DNA of 64,000 nucleotides from Amaranthus tricolor. Its lineage: Eukaryota; Streptophyta; Magnoliopsida; Caryophyllales; Amaranthaceae. The stretch lies in the NCBI RefSeq assembly GCF_026212465.1, contig NC_080059.1:25373292-25437291 (forward strand), read 5' to 3'. Every line of letters begins with the position of its first letter. Within the stretch, counting starts at the first letter, position 1. The notes under the pieces are model-generated. The model was not told where the DNA came from and made no database searches. It saw only the letters and a list, made by a program, of their open reading frames with translations. This document shows positions 13,166 to 25,900 of this stretch, piece after piece. The position numbers and the translations under genes are program-made.

Positions 13166-16100
13166 TCCTTGTTCATTCTTCATCGTTCTGTCGTCATTGA
13201 CCATTACTCCTTGTTCATTCTTCATCGTTCATTCTTCATTGATCATTGATCCTTGTTCATTCTTCATCGTTCATTCTTCATTGATCATTGATCCTTGTTC
13301 ATTCTTCATCGTTCATTCTTCATTGATCATTGATCCTTGTTCATTCTTCATCGTTCATTCGTCATTGACCATTACTCCTTGTTCATTCTTCATCGTTCAT
13401 TCGTCATTGATCATTGATCCTTGTTCATTCTTCATTGATCATTGATCCTTGTTCATTTTTCATCGTTCATTCGTCATTGATCATTGATCCTTGTTCATTC
13501 TTCATCGTTCATTCGTCATTGACCATTACTCCTTGTTCATTCTTCATCGTTCATTCTTCATTGATCATTGATCCTTGTTCATTCTTCTTTGATCATTGAT
13601 CCTTGTTCATTCTTCATTGATCATTGATCCTTGTTCATTCTTCATCGTTCATTCTTCATTGACCATTGATCCTTGTTCATTCTTCATCGTTCATTCTTCA
13701 TTGACCATTAATCCTTGTTCATTCTTCATCGATCATTCTTCATTGATCATTGTTCCTTGTTCATTCTTCATCGTTCATTCTTCATTGTTCATTGATCCTT
13801 GTTCATTCTTCATCGTTCATTCTTCATTGATCATTGATCCTTGTTCATTCTTCATCGTTCATTCGTCATTGATCATTGATCCTTGTTCATTCTTCATCGT
13901 TCATTCGTCATTGACCATTACTCCTTGTTCATTCTTCATCGTTCATTCTTCATTGATCATTGATCCTTGTTCATTCTTCATCGTTCATTCGTCATTGATC
14001 ATTGATCCTTGTTCATTCTTCATCGTTCATTCGTCATTGATCATTGATCCTTGTTCATTCTTCATCGTTCATTCGTCATTGATCATTGATCCTTGTTCAT
14101 TCTTCATCGTTCATTTGTCAATGACCATTAATCCTTGTTCATTCTTCATCGTTCATTCTTCATAGATCCTTGTTCATTCTTCATCGTTCATTCGTCATTG
14201 ACCATTAATCCTTGTTCATTGATCCTTGTTCATTCTTCATTGATCATTGATCCTTGTTCATTCTTCATCGTTCATTCGTCATTGATCATTGATCCTTGTT
14301 CATTCTTCATCGTTCATTCGTCATTGATCATTACTCCTTGTTCATTCTTCATCGTTCATTCTTCATTGATCATTGATCCTTGTTCATTCTTCATCGTTCA
14401 TTCTTCATTGATCATTGATCCTTGTTCATTCTTCATCGTTCATTCGTCATTGATCATTGATCCTTATTCATTCTTCATCGTTCATTTTTCATTTATCATT
14501 GATCCTTGTTCATTCTTCATCGTTCATTCTTCATCGATCATTGATCCTAGTTCATTCTTCATCATTGATTCGTCATTGACCATTAATCCTTGTTCATTCT
14601 TCATCGTTCATTCTTCATTAATCATTGAACCTTGTTCATTCTTCATCGTTCATTCTTCTTTGATCATTGATCCTTGTTCATTCTTCATTGATCATTGATC
14701 CTTGTTCATTCTTCATCGTTCATTCGTCATTGATCATTGATCCTTGTTCATTCTTCATCGTTCATTCTTCATTGATCATTGATCCTTGTTCATTCTTCAT
14801 CGTTCATTCGTCATTGACCATTAATCCTTGTTCATTCTTCATCGTTCATTCTTCATTGATCATTGAACCTTGTTCATTCTTCATCGTTCATTCTTCTTTG
14901 ATCATTGATCCTTGTTCATTCTTCATTAATCATTGATCCTTGTTCATTCTTCATCGTTCATTCGTCATTGATCATTGATCCTTGTTCATTCTTCATCGTT
15001 CATTCTTCATTGATCATTGATCCTTGTTCATTCTTCATCGTTCATTCGTCATTGATCATTGATCCTTGTTCATTCTTCATCGTTCATTTTTCATTTATCA
15101 TTGATCCTTGTTCATTCTTCATCGTTCATTCTTCATCGATCATTGATCCTAGTTCATTCTTCATCATTGATTCGTCATTGACCATTAATCCTTGTTCATT
15201 CTTCATCGTTCATTCTTCATTAATCATTGAACCTTGTTCATTCTTCATCGTTCATTCTTCTTTGATCATTGATCCTTGTTCATTCTTCATTGATCATTGA
15301 TCCTTGTTCATTCTTCATCGTTCATTCGTCATTGATCATTGATCCTTGTTCATTCTTCATCGTTCATTCTTCATTGATCATTGATCCTTGTTCATTCTTC
15401 ATCGTTCATTCGTCATTGACCATTAATCCTTGTTCATTCTTCATCGTTCATTCTTCATTGATCATTGAACCTTGTTCATTCTTCATCGTTCATTCTTCTT
15501 TGATCATTGATCCTTGTTCATTCTTCATTAATCATTGATCCTTGTTCATTCTTCATCGTTCATTCGTCATTGATCATTGATCCTTGTTCATTCTTCATCG
15601 TTCATTCTTCATTGATCATTGATCCTTGTTCATTCTTCATCGTTCATTCGTCATTGATCATTGATCCTTGTTCATTCTTCATCGTTCATTTTTCATTTAT
15701 CATTGATCCTTGTTCATTCTTCATCGTTCATTCTTCATCGATCATTGATCCTAGTTCATTCTTCATCATTGATTCGTCATTGACCATTAATCCTTGTTCA
15801 TTCTTCATCGTTCATTCTTCATTAATCATTGAACCTTGTTCATTCTTCATCGTTCATTCTTCTTTGATCATTGATCCTTGTTCATTCTTCATTGATCATT
15901 GATCCTTGTTCATTCTTCATCGTTCATTCGTCATTGATCATTGATCCTTGTTCATTCTTCATCGTTCATTCTTCATTGATCATTGATCCTTGTTCATTCT
16001 TCATCGTTCATTCGTCATTGACCATTAATCCTTGTTCATTCTTCATCGTTCATTCTTCATTGATCATTGAACCTTGTTCATTCTTCATCGTTCATTCTTC

Positions 16101-19100
16101 TTTGATCATTGATCCTTGTTCATTCTTCATTAATCATTGATCCTTGTTCATTCTTCATCGTTCATTCGTCATTGATCATTGATCCTTGTTCATTCTTCAT
16201 CGTTCATTCTTCATTGATCATTGATCCTTGTTCATTCTTCATCGTTCATTCGTCATTGATCATTGATCCTTGTTCATTCTTCATCGTTCATTCTTCATTG
16301 ATCATTGATCCTTGTTCATTCTTCATCGTTCATTCGTCATTGATCATTGATCCTTGTTCATTCTTCATCGTTCATTCGTCATTGACCATTACTCCTTGTT
16401 CATTCTTCATCGTTCATTCTTCATTGATCATTGATCCGTGTTCATTCTTCATCGTTCATTCTTCTTTGATCATTGATCCTTGTTCATTCTTCATTGATCA
16501 TTGATCCTTGTTCATTCTTCATCGTTCATTCTTCATTGACCATTGATCCTTGTTCATTCTTCATCGTTCATTCTTCATTGACCATTAATCCTTGTTCATT
16601 CTTCATCGATCATTCTTCATTGATCATTGTTCCTTGTTCATTCTTCATCGTTCATTCTTCATTGATCATTGATCCTTGTTCATTCTTCATCGTTCATTCT
16701 TCATTGATCATTGATCCTTGTTCATTCTTCATCGTTCATTCGTCATTGATCATTGATCCTTGTTCATTCTTCATCGTTCATTCGTCATTGACCATTACTC
16801 CTTGTTCATTCTTCATCGTTCATTCTTCATTGATCATTGATCATTGTTCATTCTTCATCGTTCATTCGTCATTGATCATTGATCCTTATTCATTCTTCAT
16901 CGTTCATTTTTCATTTATCATTGATCCTTGTTCATTCTTCATCGTTCATTCTTCATTGATCATTGATCCTTGTTCATTCTTCATCGTTCATTCGTCATTG
17001 ATCATTGATCCTTGTTCATTCTTCATCGTTCATTCGTCATTGACCATTACTCCTTGTTCATTCTTCATCGTTCATTCTTCATTGATCATTGATCCTTGTT
17101 CATTCTTCATCGTTCATTCTTCATTGATCATTAATCCTTGTTCATTCTTCATCGTTCATTCTTCTTTGATCATTGATCCTTGTTCATTCTTCATTGATCA
17201 TTGATCCTTGTTCATTCTTCATCGTTCATTCTTCATTGACCATTGATCCTTGTTCATTCTTCATCGTTCATTCGTCATTGACCATTAATCCTTGTTCATT
17301 CTTCATCGTTCATTCTTCATTGATCATTGAACCTTGTTCATTCTTCATCGTTCATTCTTCTTTGATCATTGATCCTTGTTCATTCTTCATTGATCATTGA
17401 TCCTTGTTCATTCTTCATCGTTCTGTCGTCATTGACCATTACTCCTTGTTCATTCTTCATCGTTCATTCTTCATTGATCATTGATCCTTGTTCATTCTTC
17501 ATCGTTCATTCTTCATTGATCATTGATCCTTGTTCATTCTTCATCGTTCATTCTTCATTGATCATTGATCCTTGTTCATTCTTCATCGTTCATTCGTCAT
17601 TGACCATTACTCCTTGTTCATTCTTCATCGTTCATTCGTCATTGATCATTGATCCTTGTTCATTCTTCATTGATCATTGATCCTTGTTCATTTTTCATCG
17701 TTCATTCGTCATTGATCATTGATCCTTGTTCATTCTTCATCGTTCATTCGTCATTGACCATTACTCCTTGTTCATTCTTCATCGTTCATTCTTCATTGAT
17801 CATTGATCCTTGTTCATTCTTCATCGTTCATTCTTCTTTGATCATTGATCCTTGTTCATTCTTCATTGATCATTGATCCTTGTTCATTCTTCATCGTTCA
17901 TTCTTCATTGACCATTGATCCTTGTTCATTCTTCATCGTTCATTCTTCATTGACCATTAATCCTTGTTCATTCTTCATCGATCATTCTTCATTGATCATT
18001 GTTCCTTGTTCATTCTTCATCGTTCATTCTTCATTGTTCATTGATCCTTGTTCATTCTTCATCGTTCATTCTTCATTGATCATTGATCCTTGTTCATTCT
18101 TCATCGTTCATTCGTCATTGATCATTGATCCTTGTTCATTCTTCATCGTTCATTCGTCATTGACCATTACTCCTTGTTCATTCTTCATCGTTCATTCTTC
18201 ATTGATCATTGATCCTTGTTCATTCTTCATCGTTCATTCGTCATTGATCATTAATCCTTGTTCATTCTTCATCGTTCATTCGTCATTGATCATTGATCCT
18301 TGTTCATTCTTCATCGTTCATTCGTCATTGATCATTGATCCTTGTTCATTCTTCATCGTTCATTTGTCAATGACCATTAATCCTTGTTCATTCTTCATCG
18401 TTCATTCTTCATAGATCCTTGTTCATTCTTCATCGTTCATTCGTCATTGACCATTAATCCTTGTTCATTGATCCTTGTTCATTCTTCATTGATCATTGAT
18501 CCTTGTTCATTCTTCATCGTTCATTCGTCATTGATCATTGATCCTTGTTCATTCTTCATCGTTCATTCGTCATTGATCATTACTCCTTGTTCATTCTTCA
18601 TCGTTCATTCTTCATTGATCATTGATCCTTGTTCATTCTTCATCGTTCATTCTTCATTGATCATTGATCCTTGTTCATTCTTCATCGTTCATTCGTCATT
18701 GATCATTGATCCTTATTCATTCTTCATCGTTCATTTTTCATTTATCATTGATCCTTGTTCATTCTTCATCGTTCATTCTTCATCGATCATTGATCCTAGT
18801 TCATTCTTCATCATTGATTCGTCATTGACCATTAATCCTTGTTCATTCTTCATCGTTCATTCTTCATTAATCATTGAACCTTGTTCATTCTTCATCGTTC
18901 ATTCTTCTTTGATCATTGATCCTTGTTCATTCTTCATTGATCATTGATCCTTGTTCATTCTTCATCGTTCATTCGTCATTGATCATTGATCCTTGTTCAT
19001 TCTTCATCGTTCATTCTTCATTGATCATTGATCCTTGTTCATTCTTCATCGTTCATTCGTCATTGACCATTAATCCTTGTTCATTCTTCATCGTTCATTC

Positions 19101-20810
19101 TTCATTGATCATTGAACCTTGTTCATTCTTCATCGTTCATTCTTCTTTGATCATTGATCCTTGTTCATTCTTCATTAATCATTGATCCTTGTTCATTCTT
19201 CATCGTTCATTCGTCATTGATCATTGATCCTTGTTCATTCTTCATCGTTCATTCTTCATTGATCATTGATCCTTGTTCATTCTTCATCGTTCATTCGTCA
19301 TTGATCATTGATCCTTGTTCATTCTTCATCGTTCATTTTTCATTTATCATTGATCCTTGTTCATTCTTCATCGTTCATTCTTCATCGATCATTGATCCTA
19401 GTTCATTCTTCATCATTGATTCGTCATTGACCATTAATCCTTGTTCATTCTTCATCGTTCATTCTTCATTAATCATTGAACCTTGTTCATTCTTCATCGT
19501 TCATTCTTCTTTGATCATTGATCCTTGTTCATTCTTCATTGATCATTGATCCTTGTTCATTCTTCATCGTTCATTCGTCATTGATCATTGATCCTTGTTC
19601 ATTCTTCATCGTTCATTCTTCATTGATCATTGATCCTTGTTCATTCTTCATCGTTCATTCGTCATTGACCATTAATCCTTGTTCATTCTTCATCGTTCAT
19701 TCTTCATTGATCATTGAACCTTGTTCATTCTTCATCGTTCATTCTTCTTTCATCATTGATCCTTGTTCATTCTTCATTAATCATTGATCCTTGTTCATTC
19801 TTCATCGTTCATTCGTCATTGATCATTGATCCTTGTTCATTCTTCATCGTTCATTCTTCATTGATCATTGATCCTTGTTCATTCTTCATCGTTCATTCGT
19901 CATTGATCATTGATCCTTGTTCATTCTTCATCGTTCATTCTTCATTGATCATTGATCCTTGTTCATTCTTCATCGTTCATTCGTCATTGATCATTGATCC
20001 TTGTTCATTCTTCATCGTTCATTCGTCATTGACCATTACTCCTTGTTCATTCTTCATCGTTCATTCTTCATTGATCATTGATCCGTGTTCATTCTTCATC
20101 GTTCATTCTTCTTTGATCATTGATCCTTGTTCATTCTTCATTGATCATTGATCCTTGTTCATTCTTCATCGTTCATTCTTCATTGACCATTGATCCTTGT
20201 TCATTCTTCATCGTTCATTCTTCATTGACCATTAATCCTTGTTCATTCTTCATCGATCATTCTTCATTGATCATTGTTCCTTGTTCATTCTTCATCGTTC
20301 ATTCTTCATTGATCATTGATCCTTGTTCATTCTTCATCGTTCATTCTTCATTGATCATTGATCCTTGTTCATTCTTCATCGTTCATTCGTCATTGATCAT
20401 TGATCCTTGTTCATTCTTCATCGTTCATTCGTCATTGACCATTACTCCTTGTTCATTCTTCATCGTTCATTCTTCATTGATCATTGATCATTGTTCATTC
20501 TTCATCGTTCATTCGTCATTGATCATTGATCCTTATTCATTCTTCATCGTTCATTTTTCATTTATCATTGATCCTTGTTCATTCTTCATCGTTCATTCTT
20601 CATTGATCATTGATCCTTGTTCATTCTTCATCGTTCATTCGTCATTGATCATTGATCCTTGTTCATTCTTCATCGTTCATTCGTCATTGACCATTACTCC
20701 TTGTTCATTCTTCATCGTTCATTCTTCATTGATCATTGATCCTTGTTCATTCTTCATCGTTCATTCTTCTTTGATCATTGATCCTTGTTCATTCTTCATT
20801 GATCATTGAT
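13134..20810 (+). repeat. HOR pair of about 4.2 kb
   Basis: Landmarks at 13134, 13414, 13596, 14135, 14667 and 14905 recur at 17369, 17649, 17845, 18384, 18916 and 19154. The offset is 4235 at first and then 4249. After 15.5 kb the offset drops to 3647 (16473 pairs with 20120), a change of exactly 602, because the second copy holds one fewer of the internal 602-bp units. Confidence 0.75.
14480..16280 (+). repeat. Three copies of a 602-bp HOR
   Basis: Landmarks recur at 14667, 15269 and 15871, each 602 bp apart (7 x 86, that is 14 monomers plus 14 bp). Each unit carries a CCTAGTTC monomer followed by CATCATTGATTC, an AATCATTGAACC monomer and a 28-bp monomer. The same unit is found in two copies near 18.7-19.9 kb and singly near 21.2-21.8 kb. 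Ends are approximate. Confidence 0.75.
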
Positions 20811-22960
20811 CCTTGTTCATTCTTCATCGTTCATTCTTCATTGACCATTAATCCTTGTTCATTCTTCATCGATCATTCTTCATTGATCATTGATCCTTGT
20901 TCATTCTTCATCGTTCATTCTTCATTGACCATTGATCCTTGTTCATTCTTCATCGTTCATTCTTCATTGATCATTGATCCTTGTTCATTCTTCATCGTTC
21001 ATTCGTCATTGATCATTGATCCTTGTTCATTCTTCATCGTTCATTCGTCATTGACCATTACTCCTTGTTCATTCTTCATCGTTCATTCTTCATTGATCAT
21101 TGATCCTTGTTCATTCTTCATCGTTCATTCGTCATTGACCATTAATCCTTGTTCATTCTTCATCGTTCATTCTTCATTGATCATTGAACCTTGTTCATTC
21201 TTCATCGTTCATTCTTCTTTGATCATTGATCCTTGTTCATTCTTCATTAATCATTGATCCTTGTTCATTCTTCATCGTTCATTCGTCATTGATCATTGAT
21301 CCTTGTTCATTCTTCATCGTTCATTCTTCATTGATCATTGATCCTTGTTCATTCTTCATCGTTCATTCGTCATTGATCATTGATCCTTGTTCATTCTTCA
21401 TCGTTCATTTTTCATTTATCATTGATCCTTGTTCATTCTTCATCGTTCATTCTTCATCGATCATTGATCCTAGTTCATTCTTCATCATTGATTCGTCATT
21501 GACCATTAATCCTTGTTCATTCTTCATCGTTCATTCTTCATTAATCATTGAACCTTGTTCATTCTTCATCGTTCATTCTTCTTTGATCATTGATCCTTGT
21601 TCATTCTTCATTGATCATTGATCCTTGTTCATTCTTCATCGTTCATTCGTCATTGATCATTGATCCTTGTTCATTCTTCATCGTTCATTCTTCATTGATC
21701 ATTGATCCTTGTTCATTCTTCATCGTTCATTCGTCATTGACCATTAATCCTTGTTCATTCTTCATCGTTCATTCTTCATTGATCATTGAACCTTGTTCAT
21801 TCTTCATCGTTCATTCTTCTTTCATCATTGATCCTTGTTCATTCTTCATTAATCATTGATCCTTGTTCATTCTTCATCGTTCATTCGTCATTGATCATTG
21901 ATCCTTGTTCATTCTTCATCGTTCATTCTTCATTGATCATTGATCCTTGTTCATTCTTCATCGTTCATTCGTCATTGATCATTGATCCTTGTTCATTCTT
22001 CATCGTTCATTCTTCATTGATCATTGATCCTTGTTCATTCTTCATCGTTCATTCGTCATTGATCATTGATCCTTGTTCATTCTTCATCGTTCATTCGTCA
22101 TTGACCATTACTCCTTGTTCATTCTTCATCGTTCATTCTTCATTGATCATTGATCCGTGTTCATTCTTCATCGTTCATTCTTCTTTGATCATTGATCCTT
22201 GTTCATTCTTCATTGATCATTGATCCTTGTTCATTCTTCATCGTTCATTCTTCATTGACCATTGATCCTTGTTCATTCTTCATCGTTCATTCTTCATTGA
22301 CCATTAATCCTTGTTCATTCTTCATCGATCATTCTTCATTGATCATTGTTCCTTGTTCATTCTTCATCGTTCATTCTTCATTGATCATTGATCCTTGTTC
22401 ATTCTTCATCGTTCATTCTTCATTGATCATTGATCCTTGTTCATTCTTCATCGTTCATTCGTCATTGATCATTGATCCTTGTTCATTCTTCATCGTTCAT
22501 TCGTCATTGACCATTACTCCTTGTTCATTCTTCATCGTTCATTCTTCATTGATCATTGATCATTGTTCATTCTTCATCGTTCATTCGTCATTGATCATTG
22601 ATCCTTATTCATTCTTCATCGTTCATTTTTCATTTATCATTGATCCTTGTTCATTCTTCATCGTTCATTCTTCATTGATCATTGATCCTTGTTCATTCTT
22701 CATCGTTCATTCGTCATTGATCATTGATCCTTGTTCATTCTTCATCGTTCATTCGTCATTGACCATTACTCCTTGTTCATTCTTCATCGTTCATTCTTCA
22801 TTGATCATTGATCCTTGTTCATTCTTCATCGTTCATTCTTCTTTGATCATTGATCCTTGTTCATTCTTCATTGATCATTGATCCTTGTTCATTCTTCATC
22901 GTTCATTCTTCATTGACCATTAATCCTTGTTCATTCTTCATCGATCATTCTTCATTGATC
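19050..22960 (+). repeat. HOR of 2072 bp, about two copies
   Basis: Landmarks at 19154, 19518, 19714, 20120 and 20778 recur at 21226, 21590, 21786, 22192 and 22850, all at offset 2072 (7 x 296). Both copies share a private variant, TTCTTTCATCATTG (near 19747 and 21819), which supports a recent duplication of this block. Ends are approximate. Confidence 0.75.
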
Positions 22961-25900
22961 ATTGTTCCTTGTTCATTCTTCATCGTTCATTCTTCATTGA
23001 TCATTGATCCTTGTTCATTCTTCATCGTTCATTCTTCATTGATCATTGATCCTTGTTCATTCTTCATCGTTCATTCGTCATTGATCATTGATCCTTGTTC
23101 ATTCTTCATCGTTCATTCGTCATTGACCATTACTCCTTGTTCATTCTTCATCGTTCATTCTTCATTGATCATTGATCCTTGTTCATTCTTCATCGTTCAT
23201 TCGTCATTGATCATTGATCCTTATTCATTCTTCATCGTTCATTTTTCATTTATCATTGATCCTTGTTCATTCTTCATCGTTCATTCTTCATTGATCATTG
23301 ATCCTTGTTCATTCTTCATCGTTCATTCGTCATTGACCATTAATCCTTGTTCATTCTTCATCGTTCATTCTTCATTGATCATTGATCCTTGTTCATTCTT
23401 CATCGTTCATTCGTCATTGACCATTAATCCTTGTTCATTCTTCATCGTTCATTCTTCATTGATCATTGAACCTTGTTCATTCTTCATCGTTCATTCTTCT
23501 TTGATCATTGATCCTTGTTCATTCTTCATTGATCATTGATCCTTGTTCATTCTTCATCGTTCATTCGTCATTGATCATTGATCCTTGTTCATTCTTCATC
23601 GTTCATTCGTAATTGATCATTGATCCTTGTTCATTCTTCATCGTTCATTCATCATTGACCATTAATCCTTGTTCATTCTTCATCGTTCATTCTTCATTGA
23701 TCATTGATCCTTGTTCATTCTTCATCGTTCATTCGTCATTGACCATTAATCCTTGTTCATTCTTCATCGTTCATTCTTCATTGATCATTGATCCTTGTTC
23801 ATTCTTCATCGTTCATTCTTCTTTGATCATTGATCCTTGTTCATTCTTCATCGTTCATTCGTTATTGATCATTGATCCTTGTTCATTCTTCATCGTTCAT
23901 TCGTCATTGACCATTACTCCTTGTTCATTCTTCATCGTTCATTCTTCATTGATCATTAATCCTTGTTCATTCTTCATCGTTCATTCTTCTTTGATCATTG
24001 ATCCTTGTTCATTCTTCATTGATCATTGATCCTTGTTCATTCTTCATCGTTCATTCTTCATTGACCATTGATCCTTGTTCATTCTTCATCGTTCATTCTT
24101 CATTGACCATTAATCCTTGTTCATTCTTCATCGATCATTCTTCATTGATCATTGTTCCTTGTTCATTCTTCATCGTTCATTCTTCATTGATCATTGATCC
24201 TTGTTCATTCTTCATCGTTCATTCTTCATTGATCATTGATCCTTGTTCATTCTTCATCGTTCATTCGTCATTGATCATTGATCCTTGTTCATTCTTCATC
24301 GTTCATTCGTCATTGACCATTACTCCTTGTTCATTCTTCATCGTTCATTCTTCATTGATCATTGATCCTTGTTCATTCTTCATCGTTCATTCGTCATTGA
24401 TCATTGATCCTTATTCATTCTTCATCGTTCATTTTTCATTTATCATTGATCCTTGTTCATTCTTCATCGTTCATTCTTCATTGATCATTGATCCTTGTTC
24501 ATTCTTCATCGTTCATTCGTCATTGACCATTAATCCTTGTTCATTCTTCATCGTTCATTCTTCATTGATCATTGATCCTTGTTCATTCTTCATCGTTCAT
24601 TCGTCATTGACCATTAATCCTTGTTCATTCTTCATCGTTCATTCTTCATTGATCATTGAACCTTGTTCATTCTTCATCGTTCATTCTTCTTTGATCATTG
24701 ATCCTTGTTCATTCTTCATTGATCATTGATCCTTGTTCATTCTTCATCGTTCATTCGTCATTGATCATTGATCCTTGTTCATTCTTCATCGTTCATTCGT
24801 AATTGATCATTGATCCTTGTTCATTCTTCATCGTTCATTCATCATTGACCATTAATCCTTGTTCATTCTTCATCGTTCATTCTTCATTGATCATTGATCC
24901 TTGTTCATTCTTCATCGTTCATTCGTCATTGACCATTAATCCTTGTTCATTCTTCATCGTTCATTCTTCATTGATCATTGATCCTTGTTCATTCTTCATC
25001 GTTCATTCTTCTTTGATCATTGATCCTTGTTCATTCTTCATCGTTCATTCGTCATTGATCATTGATCCTTGTTCATTCTTCATCGTTCATTCGTCATTGA
25101 CCATTACTCCTTGTTCATTCTTCATCGTTCATTCTTCATTGATCATTAATCCTTGTCCATTCTTCATCGTTCATTCTTCTTTGATCATTGATCCTTGTTC
25201 ATTCTTCATTGATCATTGATCCTTGTTCATTCTTCATCGTTCATTCTTCATTGACCATTGATCCTTGTTCATTCTTCATCGTTCATTCTTCATTGACCAT
25301 TAATCCTTGTTCATTCTTCATCTATCATTCTTCATTGATCATTGTTCCTTGTTCATTCTTCATCGTTCATTCTTCATTGATCATTGATCCTTGTTCATTC
25401 TTCATCGTTCATTCTTCATTGATCATTGATCCTTGTTCATTCTTCATCGTTCATTCGTCATTGATCATTGATCCTTGTTCATTCTTCATCGTTCATTCGT
25501 CATTGACCATTACTCCTTGTTCATTCTTCATCGTTCATTCTTCATTGATCATTGATCCTTGTTCATTCTTCATCGTTCATTCGTCATTGATCATTGATCC
25601 TTATTCATTCTTCATCGTTCATTTTTCATTTATCATTGATCCTTGTTCATTCTTCATCGTTCATTCTTCATTGATCATTGATCCTTGTTCATTCTTCATC
25701 GTTCATTCGTCATTGACCATTAATCCTTGTTCATTCTTCATCGTTCATTCTTCATTGATCATTGATCCTTGTTCATTCTTCATCGTTCATTCGTCATTGA
25801 CCATTAATCCTTGTTCATTCTTCATCGTTCATTCTTCATTGATCATTGAACCTTGTTCATTCTTCATCGTTCATTCTTCTTTGATCATTGATCCTTGTTC

